A stretch of DNA of 64,000 nucleotides from Cacajao melanocephalus (lineage: Eukaryota; Chordata; Mammalia; Primates; Pitheciidae), in contig CAUYLG010005289.1 of NCBI GenBank assembly GCA_963573385.1, forward strand, positions 1 to 64,000, written 5' to 3'. Position 1 is the stretch's first letter. Every line of letters starts with the position of its first letter. The notes beneath the pieces were generated by a model. That model had not been told where the DNA came from. It saw only the letters and a list, made by a program, of their open reading frames with translations, and did not search any database. The translations under genes and the position numbers were made by a program. Below, piece by piece: positions 13,340-26,761 of this stretch.

Positions 13340-15669
13340 GAAAACTCTTTTATGATGCTTTGCTTTATTGCACTTCACAGATAATGTGTTTTTGTTACAA
13401 ATAGAAAGCATGTGGCAACCCCACACTGAGCAAGTCTATCGGTGCCATTTTTTTCCAACAGCATATGCTCACTTCATATCTCTGTGTCACATTCTGGTAT
13501 TTCCTGAAGAATTTTTTTCATTATTATCATGACTGTTGTGATGATCTCTGATCAGTGTTCTTTTGATGTTATTATTGTAATTGTTTTGAGGCACCATGAA
13601 CTGTGCCCATGTATGACCGTAAACTTAATCAGTGAATATTGTGTGTATTCTGACTGCTCCACTGACTCAACAATCCTCTTCTCCGTCTTCTCAGCCTTCC
13701 TATCTCCTGAGAGAAAACAATATTGAAATTAGGCCAATTAATAACCCTACAATGGCCTCTTAAGTGTTTAAATTAAAGGAAGAGTCACACATCTCTCACT
13801 TTAAATCAAAAGTTAAAAGTGATTAAGGTTAGTGAGGAAGGTATCTCAAAAGTTGAGACAGGCCAAAAGCTAGGCCTCTTGCTTCAAACAGCCAAGTTGT
13901 AAAAGCAAAGGAAACGTTCTTGAAGGAAATTTAAAGTGCTACTCCAGTGTACATACAAATGATAAGAAAGTGAAACCGCCTTATTATTTATATGGAGAAA
14001 ATTATAGGGGTCTGGAGAGAAGATCAAAGCAGTCACAATGTTCCCTTAAACCAAGTCTAATTCAGAGCAAGACCCTAATCCTATTCAATTCTATGAAGGC
14101 TGAGAGAGGTAAGGAAATGGCAGAAGAAAAGTTGGAAGCTAGGCAAGGTTGAATCACAAGGTTTAAGGAAAGAAGCCATCTCTAAAGCGTAAAAGTACAA
14201 AGTAAAACAGGAAGTATTGATGTAGAAGTTGTGGTAAGTAATCCAGATCTAGCTAAAATCATTGGTTAAGGTGGCTACACTACACAACAGATTTTCAATG
14301 TGGACAAAACAGCCTTCTATTGGAAGAAGATGCCATCTAGGACTTCCATAGCTAGAGGAGATGTCAATGTCTGGCTTTAAAGCTTAAAGGACAGACCGAC
14401 TCTTATTAGGGGCTAATGCAGCTGGTGAGTTTAAGTTAAGGCCAATACTCAATTACCAGTCCAGGAATCCTAGAGCCCTTAAGAATTATACTAAACCCAC
14501 TCTGTTGGCACTCTAGAAATGGAACAACAAAGCCTAAATGACAGCACATCTGTTTACAGCATGGTTTACTGAATATTTTAAGGCCACTATTGAGACCTAC
14601 TGCTTGGAAAAAAAGACTGCAACCAATCACATAAAAGGTTTGATGAAGATTTACAAGGAAATTAATGTTGTTTTCATGCCTGCTAACACAACACTCATTC
14701 TGTAGCCCATGGGTCAAGGAGTAATTTTGAATTTCAAGTCTTACTTCTAAGCAATACATTTCTTAAGGCCATAGCTGCCATAGATAGTAATTTCTCTGAT
14801 GAATCTGGGCAACGTAAATTAAAAACCTTCTGGAAGAGATTCACCATTCTAGATGCCATTCATAATTCATGGGGTAGAATAAAATATCACCATTAACAGG
14901 AGTCTGGAAGAAGTTGACTCCAACCCTCATGGATGTCTTTGAAGGGTTCAAGACTTCTGTGATGGAAGTCACTGTAAATGTGGTAGAAATAGCAAGAGAA
15001 CTAGAATTAGAAGTGGTGCCTGAAGATGTGACTGAGTTGCTCCAATCTCATGACGAAACTTGAATAGATATGGAGTTCCGTCTTATGGGTGAGTAAAGAA
15101 AGTGGTTTCCTGAGACAGAATCTACTCCTGATGAAGTTATGAATATTGTTGAAATGACAACGACAACAAATTTAGAATATTCCATAAATTGAGTTGAGAA
15201 AGTAGTGACAGGGTTTGAAAATATTGACTCCAATTTTGAAAAAAGTTCTACTGTGGGTAAAATGCTATCAAATAGCATTCATGCTACAGAAAAACCTTTT
15301 GTGAAAGGAAATCTGTCAATGTAGCAAACTTCACTGCTGTCTTATTTTAAGAAATTGTGCAGCTACCCCAACCTGATCAGTCAGCGGCCATCAACATGGA
15401 GGCAAGACCTTCCACCAACAAGAAAATGACAACTCACTGAAGGATCAGATGATCATTAGCATTTTTAATGATAAAGAATTTTTAAATTAAGGTATGTATA
15501 TCAGGTTCTTTTAGGCATAGTGCTTTGCACACTTAATAGTTAGATTAGTGTACACACAACTTTTATATGCACTGAGAAACCAAAAACTTTGTGTGACTGG
15601 CTTTAATGTGCTATTCACTTTATTGTGGGGATCCAGAACTGAAACCACACTATCTCTGAGTCATGCCTT
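13340..15669 (+). mobile_element. Near-complete Tigger1 (pogo/mariner-class) DNA transposon
   Basis: At about 2330 bp this is close to the 2.4-kb full length. It begins with tttatgatgctttgctttat and caaccccacactgagcaagt, which are the Tigger1 5' region. It ends with atgcactgagaaaccaaaaa and a cattttattgtgggg-like terminal block followed by gtcatgcctt. The two ends keep only weak inverted-repeat similarity. The flanking dinucleotides are TA (13338-13339) and CA (15670-15671), consistent with a decayed TA target duplication in the host L1. Confidence 0.92.
13752..15063 (+). pseudogene. Decayed Tigger1 transposase (related to the TIGD/CENP-B family)
   Basis: An ATG at 13752 corresponds to the transposase start, but one extra T makes codon 4 a TAA (13761-13763). 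A recognisable piece is SLIQSKTLILFNSMKAERGK at about 14055-14115. The first catalytic Asp survives in [14 protein letters not shown] (GAC at 14303-14305), with the usual following Glu changed to Lys. The segment that should carry the second Asp (LLIDNAPGH-type motif) is replaced by about 45 unrelated or deleted bases near 14609-14655. The third motif QPMDQG reads stop-PMGQG: CAG has become TAG at 14703-14705 and the Asp codon has become GGT at 14712-14714. The frame ends at TGA 15061-15063. It cannot encode a transposase. Confidence 0.9.
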
Positions 15670-15671
15670 CA

Positions 15672-15926
15672 CTGTTTTCCGTAATGGCTGTACTAATTTA
15701 CATTCCCACAAACAGTGTGTAAGTGTTCCCTTTTCTCCAAATGTCACCAACACTTGTTATCTTTGTCTTTTTGATAACAGCCATTCTAATAGGTGTGAGG
15801 TGATATCTCACTGTGGTTTTGACTTGCTTTTTATGGTGATTAGTGATGCTAAGATTTTTTTTCATATACTGTTGGTCATTTGCTTGTCTTCTTTTGAGAA
15901 GTGTCTATTCTGCTCCTTTGTCAATC
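15672..15926 (-). mobile_element. L1 fragment, second part (continues from 13339)
   Basis: It resumes antisense L1 exactly: ctgttttccgtaatggctgt, acattcccacaaacagtgtg, ctaataggtgtgaggtgata, cttcttttgagaagtgtcta. Together with the part ending at 13339 it forms one older L1 interrupted by the transposon. Confidence 0.9.
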
Positions 15927-18900
15927 TGACAGTTTAAAGAAAAGTATTAACACTACAGCCAATCATCTAAAACTGCAAAAAATCAAGAAGGTGGTAAGCA
16001 AGTAATTAAACATTGGGAAATACCAGACTACAATGCTAAGCACAGGAAAGAAAAATGAAGGCTTGGGACATAGAACATTGAAGTTCCAGCCTTGACTTTC
16101 CCTCAACAAGCTGTTATGGTATCATCATTCTAGACCTTAGTTATTTATTTATAAAACAGAAGCTTAAACTTTGAGATCTTAAAGCTCTAAGATACATGAC
16201 CATAATGCCTTGGCTCACTATTGCAATCTTACTTTATTCTCCAAATGTGAAGAAACATGAAAAACGTCATAATATATTACCATGATACTTTTTTAAGACT
16301 GACAGTCAAAATACAGTTGTTCTGCCATTCATTTTTGAAGACATAATCAATGCATGGATACTGAGAAGTCTACGTAAAGTGTGGTCCAGAGAAATGATGG
16401 CAAATTGTTACCAGTCCATGGCAATATAAGAAGCTTGAGCCAGAATCTGAAATACTTGCATCAAGAAACTTTGGTTCAGATGAATTTTTTTTTCATAGCA
16501 ACATTTTCTCAATGAAGGAATCAGTATATTGATTTATGTTCTGATTTACATTCTAGAGAGAGCACCTTACCTGGCCACAGATCAGTAACAGTTTGCAGAC
16601 CAGTACTTTGAACAACTACTGGTATATAGCATTGTATACACTTTTACATTTTCATTATGAAAAATAAATAAATAAATATCTTAATGTGCACTTTCCTAGT
16701 TCTGTTAAATACCTGAAGTTGCCTACAAATGAGAAACGGCAAATGAAGCCGTTTGGAGTGTTTGTTTCTCTTCTGAACAGCCAGAAAGATAAGCACAGGT
16801 CCAAAGGTGAAGGGGAATTAGATAGTGAGCCGGAAATTAATTTAGTATGATCTACCTCCTCTTCAGACATTTCCATTCGATTCTTCATGGAAAGCTGTTT
16901 GTATTGGATGACCTAAGTGTCTCTGCATAAGATAAGCATTTGGTTCTTTTTATTTGATGCACTTAGGAAGAGGCAATAAGCAGCACTGTTACATTTGTGA
17001 GGAATCAATTCTAATTTTGGAGGCCAACAATAAATGATAAGCCTAGTGATTTCTGCAAACCATCTGCAAGGCATTAATTGTTGCAATTTGCAGGTTTGGG
17101 GTTATAGCTCCATTGTGATCATTTCTAGAAATCTCAGGGTGTATATGAGGCTTTCTGGAGGGAGGAAATATAATTAGCACATGTTTTGAGAACTGTGTTC
17201 ACACCCAAAGTCTCCTCAAATGATGCTTTGATATTTTCAACTTTTTTCTTTGTATTTCCAATAGGGCCTATTTGCTGCCTCAAAATGCCTAAAGAAAGAT
17301 TTATTTTTCTGAATCACATGCCTATGTTTTCCCTCCAGATTAGCAGGTCATCTGGAGTGAGTTGTCCAGTTCAAAACATTCTTCACAATGAGCCAAACAA
17401 AAACAAAACTCACACTTCTAGAGGGTAAGAAAATGTTAGCCAAGAGAAACACAATCAAAATGCAAAGTGTGCCAACAAGCCACACCTCATCAGCTCAATG
17501 TTCCACTAAATTCCTTCTCCTTTGGGACTTATTTCTATAGAGACCGTCTCTCTGTTCCATAACTAAAACTAGAAGTTGCTAGGAAACAGTCTGGCTTCTA
17601 AGGACACAACTGAACGGGAGAGGCTGCTTCCTACCAAGAGGTATAGAAATCTGAAGCTATTTCTGCCATACATGCCATTGTTATGAAACCTAGATTCTCA
17701 GCACATCTATTTCACAGAGCCCAAGAGAGAATTTATAATGCATGTTCCTGTTTAGCCACAACAGTATTAAATTAATGACTTAACCGGAACCTCAAAAATC
17801 TTTTCCCATTCCAGCATGGTGTTTCCTCTTTTCTTTCAGTTCCTCTCTAAATGTATCATTTTACCTACTTTCATTTAATAGCATCCAAAAAATTGTTTTG
17901 CATGTTTTCATGTTACTAATTACTCATTTGAAAAATTATTCCCATCACATTATTGGTCCTATTAAAGCACTGAAAATGTCCACATGCCTTGGAGTTCCTG
18001 TGTTCAGAATTTTTACATCAAAATTGTTGTTACTTCTTTTCAAAACAACCTGGTGGTTTTTACAGATATCAAAATAGTCCTCAACACTCTCCATGAAGTA
18101 GTAACTACCCAAGCAGTCCACTCATTCTTTATCTTGTCTTTAACAGCAGTTGTTACCCTTTTCCCTTTCTTATATTTCTAGCTGTGTTAGTGGCTCAGTT
18201 AGGAGCAACTGCAGGTACAAGAAAGCCTGCTGGTGACTTAAACAAAGAGAAGAACGTTTTTATTTTTTTCTGCATATAACATGAACTTCAGAGTGCCAGT
18301 CCAAGATCTTTCTATTTTCTGCTCTGCCATCCTTTGCTTTTTATTCTCTTGATTGATGCCTCATGATTGCTACATGGATGCAGCAGCTCAAGACATCACG
18401 TGTTTTCACCAGAGTTCCAAGTACAAGAGAAGAGGAAGTTTAAAAGATTCTTTCCTTCATGAAACTCTGGCTTTTCATTGGACAGCAAAGTTCACCCAAA
18501 GTTTTCCCATTAGATCTCATGGACAAGAACTGAGTCACATGTCTACCTCTAGCCTACTCAACGGTTGGATTAACATACAAGTTTAGACCTTTGCTGAGCC
18601 CAGGGAAGGCCTACCTGCCCTGAGATTAAGAACTTACTGCTTATCCCACTAACCCCATCAGGGTTCCAGCTACAGAGGGAAGGGGGCAGGAAATGGCCCC
18701 TTGAGGGGTCTGGGATGCCAGGTCCTCACCTCTCTTTCCTGCTAAGGATATAAATCTATTAGAAAATACAGTAAGAAGTGACAACATAGATATAAGCAAT
18801 CAATTTTATTCAGAGTTCTTTGGAAACATCTAGAGGGGAAAATTGAGACCTCTTATCTCCCAACCTAAATCAAATTATAGAGGAATTTCTGCTTCAGGCC

Positions 18901-19559
18901 TTAACGAGGTAATTAGCACCAGAATAGCCTTCCTAATGTATATAACTATAAAATTAGAAGGAAGTAGAAGTGGTTTTCAGGCATTGGAAAACAGATGCGG
19001 TTAGATTATAATCTCAGAGAAAAGAGAAACTTATGAAGCGACTCTATGATCATCCAGATCTCAGATGGAAGACAATTTCCTGAGAGTAGAGCAAGAAGCT
19101 GGAGTCCATGGCAGTTCCGCTGAACTTGGATACAGAGATCAGAGTCTGGGTCAACTGAAGTACTAGAATCTCCAGGCCAAAGCACTGAAAAGAAAAGAGC
19201 TCTAGAAGGTTAAGGGCCAGAAATCCACAGGGCAGATCCCCTACAAATCTTTGGGCAAGGTCTAGGCTGCACATGCTCAGAAAGAAATGACCAAGGCTTT
19301 ACAGAGAGCAGCTTTACAGAGAGCGGCTTTACAGGGCTGAGAGGACAACAGAGTGACCAGAGGTTAAGCAGTTCTGGTGAACATTGGAAGCTACAGCCCC
19401 CAAGCCAGAGTGAAGAGATCTGGTTAGCACTCCAGGCATCCAGCTAAGACACCAGAAATGCTACTGCTTAGGAATAAGCACTGTACTAGAATAAGGCCAA
19501 CCATACACTTATTTTACCACAGCCCAAAAGCAATACCTAATAAAATCCATAGGGGAGAT
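15927..19559. other. Intronic interval, mostly unrecognised
   Basis: No gene is seen. A weak MIR-like relic may lie at 16070-16200 (ttatttataaaacagaagct). Three near-identical short units gctttacagagag occur in tandem at 19295-19340. Positions 18190-18600 may be an ancient repeat that I cannot name. Confidence 0.4.
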
Positions 19560-20480
19560 CAAACTCAGAGGCTGAATTCCACCAAGTTAGAAATACTAGG
19601 AAAATACACTGGCCTTTCCACAGATCCAATCTAACAGAGTATAAAAATCAAACCTATACAAGTTTAAAGAAATAAATCTGCCTATTAGAAAAAAAGCCAA
19701 CGCGGTTATTCCACAGAGAATTTCTACCACATAGAATCCTCAATATCCAGTGTAAAATCAAAATTTGCTAGATATACATGGAAACCAAAAAAATAAGAAC
19801 CATGGTCAATGAAAAAAAATAGTCAATAGAAACTTATGCTGAGATGCCCTAGATGTTGAAATTAGAAGACAGAGACTTTAAAGCAGCTATATTCAATTCA
19901 GTTTGAGGAACTGAACAAAAATATGATATGAATGAGTTAACACACAAGGAATCTCATAAGAGAAATGAAAACTAGAAAAAGAGAAATGCATATTCTAGAA
20001 ATGAAAAGTCAAATAACTTAAAAGTTTGAAAATCTATTGGATGGGATTGACAACAGAATGCAGACAAGAAAAAAAAGGACAAAGTTAGTGAACTTGAAGC
20101 TAGATAAATAGAAATCAGATTTGAATATCAAAGAGCAAATATGTTGAAGGGAAATGGACCAGAGCCTCAGGACCTTGTAAAACAAGATGAAATGATTCTA
20201 ACACACATATAACTGACATCTCAGAAAAAGAAGAAAAAAATAAAACTAGAAAAAACATTGGAAGAAATAATGGCCAACATTTGTCCAAATTTCATCAAAA
20301 ACATTAACTTATGAAGCTCAGGGGTTATCAACGAGAATAAATAAAAAGAAAATCACACCTAGGTATATCACAGACAAACTACTGGAAACAAAGATAAAGA
20401 GAAAAATCTTGAAAGCAGCCAAAGGAGGGAAAAAAATACACATAACATACAGGGGGACAAAGACACAATGATGATTTAGA
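19560..20480 (+). mobile_element. L1M fragment spanning 5' region and ORF1-type sequence
   Basis: The order of blocks matches old L1M elements: gtcaatagaaacttatgctg, agacagagactttaaagcag, aattctagaaatgaaaagtc-like sequence, acaaagttagtgaacttgaa, ggaagaaataatggccaaca, and aagataaagagaaaaatctt before a gaaagcagccaaagg block. The frame is destroyed by many stops. Confidence 0.8.
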
Positions 20481-21425
20481 TGGGAAAGACACAGAAGCTT
20501 CTTGAAATAAACTGAAGAAGTGTTATAACTTTTCAAAAGGGATTAATTTCCTAATTCTGCTTTCCTAGTTATAGCCTTAGATTAATTCCAGACTTAGAAC
20601 TCTGACCTATACGTCTTCCTCTAGGAAGTAAAATATAACAACATCAAGATTTTGTGGTTTTGGTCACTTGGAGATAAGATTCATTGTGATTGGAATCCCT
20701 TAGTTCCTTCCTGATTAAATTTAGATGGGGAATATAGCAAGTGTGTGTATGGGGTGGGGGTAGAAACTGAAAGACAGGCAGGGAAAAAAGTATAAAGTAA
20801 TATGATTAATCAATTTTTTAAGTGATTCTAGCATCTTACAGATTAAGTTATTCATACAAAATAAATCATCTTATACGAGAAAGTAAAATTGATTTCCCAA
20901 ATAAATATCATAAAAGGATTTAAAAAAAAACAATTTGCTATTTGTAGTCTTATATTGTCTTATATTAAGATTATAAACTAAAATCTAAACTGGGAAAAAA
21001 TGAGAAAAGTCTAAAGAGAAGTTATACAAAGTTCAAAGAGTGAAACTGTATTCAAATCAAAAAGGTTACTAAATTCCCATCAAAACTGTAAGATATTTTT
21101 GTGAACATAATCATACAAATGTAATTTTTAAGTTATATATCTTCCTCAATTTGATTATATTTTTAAACACATCTAGGGAAAATGCTGTGAAGACTTTTAC
21201 CCCTTTTTGGTTACCATGAGAAAAAAAAATAATAATTCATTAAAGTTTTGCCCATTTTTAATTTTTTTGCTTTCCAGGATGACTAACCATTAAGAGTTAT
21301 ATAAGTGAATACAAACCAAATGTTTTTATTTCATCAATATAAAATTCTTTATCCCAGAGAAAAATAAATTTCAGCGGGTTTAACATTCTAACAAACTTTC
21401 AGCAAGATTATTGTTTTGCCTCAAA
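20481..21425. other. Intronic interval without recognisable elements
   Basis: AT-rich sequence with no diagnostic repeat or exon. A run of A-rich segments (20915-21235) carries no family signature. Confidence 0.45.
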
Positions 21426-21625
21426 CAGGGCTTCTCAACAGTTGTGCTATTGGCATTTGGGGCTAGACCATTCTTTGTGGAGGGAGGCTGTCCTGTACAT
21501 TGCTGGATGTTTTACAGCATCCTGGCCTCATATCCCCCCCCACCCAGTTGTGACAACCAAAAATGTCTCCAGACTTTGCCAAATGCCCTCTAGGGGGCAA
21601 AATCTTCCCTGGCTAAGAAGCACTG
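21426..21625 (+). mobile_element. MER20 (hAT-Charlie nonautonomous DNA transposon)
   Basis: Near-complete: it starts agggcttctcaacagttgtg, has gaggctgtcctgtacattgc and gttgtgacaaccaaaaatgt in the centre, and ends ggctaagaagcactg, giving hAT-like termini. It lies about 0.9 kb from the HECW2 coding exon on the downstream-intron side. Confidence 0.93.
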
Positions 21626-22243
21626 CCATAAACAGATGGGTCTTTTTTCCCTCTAATTTATTCATTTAAAAAAAAAAAAGAGGGGATGCTTGGCTTACAA
21701 CTTACATTGAAAGCAACAATGTCTTCCTAATATCTGATGCTAAATTTTGGAGAGAATTTTCTTCATTCAGTGAAAAAGTTCTCCAACTTTGGAGAATGTT
21801 AGATTTTATTACTGGGTTGGATTTCAATTTTCTTTCTGTTTAGTTGGTAGGTTCAATTTTTGCTTTCCAATGTGACAGACTTCATACTTTCTGGGATGTT
21901 TCATTCATCACTCACTCACCTAAGAACAGCAAATGTAAATCAGCTAAACAGAGCTGGACTGTTTTTATTAAAACAAATAGCAATTATTTCTAAGTCATTT
22001 GTCAGGAAAACAAGACACTTCCTTTCTGTAATTGATCCAAGACAGATTCATGAAATTTAAAAATAAAAAGATATCTTAGATTGCAAGTAGTTCTTAACAA
22101 AACTCAAATTTTAGAAAATATAGAGCTTTTAGAACATGACATCTAAATCTAGACATCTCTTTTATCAGTTTAAAAATGTCCGTAAATGTTAATAGATATC
22201 TCTTTCTAAAATGGGACTGCTGATCAAGAGAAATGTGACATTT

Positions 22244-22271
22244 TATTGGTGCGATTACTTTTGCACCAATA
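22244..22271. mobile_element. Possible MADE1-like mariner relic
   Basis: Perfect 9-bp terminal palindrome (tattggtgc / gcaccaata) around gattacttttg, the sequence found at MADE1 inverted-repeat ends. If so, nearly all of the normal 80-bp element is missing. It lies about 250 bp from the exon donor. Confidence 0.5.
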
Positions 22272-22319
22272 GAAAATACTGTAACACCTGCAAGTTCTGA
22301 AGGTTCTGACATTTAATTA

Positions 22320-22849
<530 letters not shown>

Positions 22850-22882
22850 CTGCAAGAGACAGATAAACATAAAACATTAGTG
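22850..22882 (-). promoter_or_regulatory. HECW2: Splice acceptor, polypyrimidine tract and candidate branch point before HECW2 coding exon
   Basis: On the minus strand a T-rich tract running into TCTGTCTCTTGCAG ends with AG at 22851-22850. A good branch-point candidate, CACTAAT, lies at 22882-22876, about 28 nt upstream of the AG. No other AG falls between branch point and acceptor. This makes the coding exon an internal exon, so at least one untranslated exon must lie upstream, probably beyond the window. Confidence 0.85.
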
Positions 22883-23344
22883 CTAGACCATGAAGAATTA
22901 GATTTAATCTTTCCAGACATAAAGCTGTAAGGAGTGTTTATTAAACACCTGACTATGTAATAATATTCTGCTGTCAAAATAAAATCTATTATTTTATTGT
23001 CAACTGATGATGTCAGAAACAGCTTCTATAAAGTCACATGATGGCAAAGCCTGTCACATGCCTATGACCCTCAATTTCACTTGGCACAGCTTTCTCCTAG
23101 CAATCAAGGAAGAAGGGATCCCTTTTAGGTCTATCCTTTCCCAAACACCCCCCAAGTTCAAACATGGTATCCTCTTCTTCTTTTCCATCCCCCCCGCCAC
23201 ACACACACATTTATTTGCTTCTGCAATGAAATTTTAAAACAGCAAGACACCTGCTAAATACAGTTGAAGTAAAGCATCGAGTACAAGTTCACTGGCTCAG
23301 TTCTCTTAGCATAAGAATGTAACTCACTGAAATCTTTTCAGGAG

Positions 23345-23640
23345 CTTGCTCAAATGTCACCTCTTCACTTAAATGCAGTGGTCATCACATTTAAAACTGC
23401 AGCACCCCAGCATTCCCCATCCCTCCTTTCTTGCTTTATTTTTCTCTATAGCAATTTTTGTGATCTAATGTACCATACAATTTACTTATTTATTTGGTTA
23501 TTGTCTACTTCCCCTGACAAGAATGTACATTTCACAAAGGCAGGGATTGTCATCTGTTTTGTTGGCTACTTTACCCCCAGTATCTACAACAGTGCCTGCT
23601 ACACAGTACATGTCAATAAATATTTGTTAAATGAACAGAT
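23345..23640 (+). mobile_element. L2 LINE 3' end
   Basis: L2 3' signature in order: gcttgctcaaatgtcacctc, a tattgtctacttcccctgac block, ttcacaaaggcagggattgt, cagtgcctgctacacagtac, then tcaataaatatttgttaaat. Confidence 0.92.
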
Positions 23641-24964
23641 GCAGGAAGAGTGAGCATCTTTCTCCTAGATACTTCTTGACATAACTTGTACCTCCAGTCC
23701 CTTTCCTGAGCCTACCCCTTGCTATCCTGACTTTCTGGCTGGTCCACATTATTTGGGCCATCTGGATCATGATAAGCTATTTCCTTTGGCTTCCACTTGA
23801 CCTCCTTCCAAAGGAACAGGGCCTTCCCTGTTGGAATTTAGACAGCCCCTTGTTGGCTCACTGAGTCTAGTTCTAAAATACTTCCAGATATAGACAGAGA
23901 CTCCAGGACCTCCTGTACTTTAACACAGTACAACTGAGGTTCTATCTGCCAGTGCTTTACCTGTTTGCATTGGGTTTACATTACCTCACTCGGATCTCAC
24001 CAGCTTTACACAGAATTGATCTGATTTTCTTCTACACCATCCCTTTCAGATCTACATGATCCACTCATGCATTTATGGATTTAACACTTATTCTGCACTC
24101 TTAGTACCTGCCACCATCTTCATTATATCATGTTTCATTTCAAGGCAAACCCTATTGGGTCCTGGGAAGTCAGCATGAGTTTCCACTTAAAAAACAAAAT
24201 AACCTGGGGTGCAGTATTTACATGACAGCTAACAACCTTGGCTACTGAGTCTGAGAGGAGGGCAAAGGAATGTAGTGTTTCCTAATTTCTCCCATCCTCC
24301 CATTCAGTTCACAGACACTTCGGGTGAAGAGGTCATACTTCTCTGCTAGGTTTATAGCACTTGCAAATGTATTTATTCAAGTAATTTCTGCCATAAAGTT
24401 TATCTCATACTTTTAGCACTATCTTTTGAATGAAAATAACTTGGACAAGAAATCCTTTGTGAAAAGGATAGAAATAAAAATGAACAGATAAGCTGATTTA
24501 CTCAGCTCAATGGTTTTAAATCCCATATCTCTCTTCATAAAATTGGCACTTATTTTCTGTATGTGGTCTACGCTAATTCTGATACCATAAAAGAATCCAT
24601 AATTATTAGAAAATCTCTAATCTATGAAGCTTAAAATACAGGTCAACTTCTAATCTGATAGTTTCCATGAAATTTCACTTTAGTGACTTTCAACAGGCCA
24701 TTATTTCTTTATAAACTCAGTGACTCAAGCAGCACATCAGCTTTAGCAAGAACTATAAATAATTAACTCCTAACACATTGTAGGTGAATAAAAAATTCGG
24801 GTTGTATATAACTAGACTACTTCCCTGAAAGAAGTAGGCCACAACCCTTATGATTTAAAACCACAACAGAAGAACTACTGACAATTATTCTGCTCTAGAA
24901 AAATGTGAAATAACATGTATGTACACCCACATTGCTGTTTTAAAATTATCTGTGTTTAAGCAGA
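23641..24964. other. Intronic interval without recognisable elements
   Basis: No repeat family, exon or RNA gene recognised. The first 700 bp are richer in C and T than the rest but contain no long frame. Confidence 0.45.
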
Positions 24965-25230
24965 GAGATAGGTTAGCAGAGCAGCTAAGAGAATAAGCTC
25001 TGAAGCCCAATTTCTGGATTTCGGTCATGTCTTTACTTTCGATCACTCTATGATCTTAGACAATTTATTTTAACTCTCTGTCCCTCTGTTTTCCCATCTA
25101 TCCAGGAAGAGCATAATAATATCTGCCTCATAGGATTTTGAAGAGAACTAAATAAATCAGTACAGATAAAACATCTAAAACAGTGCCTGGCATATAGTAA
25201 GTGCTTGGTCAAGTTTAGCTATTAATAATA
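24965..25230 (+). mobile_element. MIR element, nearly full length
   Basis: In order: gaataagctctgaagcccaa, tgatcttagacaatttattt, tgttttcccatctatccagg, atctgcctcataggattttg, acagtgcctggcatatagta, agtgcttgg. Confidence 0.9.
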
Positions 25231-25441
25231 TTATGTGGCTACATTCTACTTTAATTATATCAAGAACTGGTTTTAATACTCCCATAATTCCCATCACCCC
25301 TTCTACTTAATCAGCATCTTCAGTACTTCAAAGCATAGCCCCTAACAGAAACAAAAGAGCCTCATAGGCAGTGAGGACCTCAGGTATCTCAGAGCCCAAG
25401 CTTTGGCCCCATAACACTGAGAAGAGCCATTCCGTAGTCCT

Positions 25442-25605
25442 GCCGGGGGTGCGGGGCTAGGGGAAGGATAGCATTAGGAGAAATACCTAACGTAGATGAC
25501 AAGTTGATGGGTGCAGCAAACCACTATGGCTCGTGTATACCTATGTAACAAACCTGCACGTTCTGGACATGTACCCCAGAACTTAAAGTATTAAAAAAAA
25601 AAAAT
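25442..25605 (+). mobile_element. Primate L1 3' end (severely 5'-truncated L1P)
   Basis: It matches the last 150 bp of primate L1: ggaaggatagcattaggaga, acctaacgtagatgacaagt, ctatgtaacaaacctgcacg, tgtaccccagaacttaaagt, ending in a 12-A tail. Confidence 0.93.
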
Positions 25606-26084
25606 ACTGTGTTCCTCCTACATGAAAAGCATTAAGGATACAAGAGAGCAAAAGTCAAGTCCCGAGTTCAAAGAAGCCTGAATTCTAACAAGAAAAGACA
25701 TGCAATTAAGGGCCAAAAACTGAATACATCATACATAATATATTTATTTTCAGTGAAAAAGCAAAGAGCTAGTAATGTGTGATTCTGCTAGTTTAATTGC
25801 ACCTGCAAAAATGTATGAAGCATCTACCACTACACGTCTAGCATAAAGCTGCAGTGTATGCTAAAAAGTAAAAAGAGTAAGATCTTTTTTTTTTCCAATT
25901 TCTTTCTTTTCTTTTCCTAACACAGCCCTTCCCCCCTCAGAACTTGGAATTTTAGGGGACAAGAGCAAATATTCATATACGAGAGAATTTAAGCTGGTAT
26001 CAATAGCACTTTGTATACATGTATAATTTATCTTGACAAATATGTTGTGGGGACAATAAATGTTGCAGGGCCATCCAAAAGTAA

Positions 26085-26265
26085 TAACAATATATTTATA
26101 AAGTGCTTATCCTTTTCTAAAGCACTTTCATATTGGGTATCTTGAGTGAGACCTCAGAATATTGTGACCTAAATCTGAGAGATGGCATCATTATTTCTGT
26201 TTTCAGATGAGAAAATTGAGAAAGATCTGTGAAGCAAAAGGTTGGCTGAAGACAGAAAACACTTG
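26085..26265 (-). mobile_element. MIR fragment
   Basis: Antisense MIR pattern: aaagtgcttatccttttcta, a ttcatattgggtatc block, attatttctgttttcagatg, agaaaattgagaaagatctg. Diverged, and the edges are approximate. Confidence 0.65.
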
Positions 26266-26362
26266 GTGGCAGAGGTGATTATCTCAGGTGAGCCTTAAAG
26301 AATGAGAAGAAAAAAACACATGAAGAACATTCTAATTGGGAGCATGAAAACGAAAAAAGCTA

Positions 26363-26761
<399 letters not shown>

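Noticed and set aside
14436..14759. Minus-strand 107-codon frame in the transposon
   Set aside because: It is the antisense shadow of the decayed Tigger1 transposase.
13752..15063. Functional TIGD-like gene
   Set aside because: An immediate stop, further in-frame stops and loss of two catalytic motifs show a dead transposase.
15548..15937. Plus-strand frame of 129 codons
   Set aside because: It crosses the Tigger1 end and the resumed L1 on the wrong strand, so it cannot be a gene.
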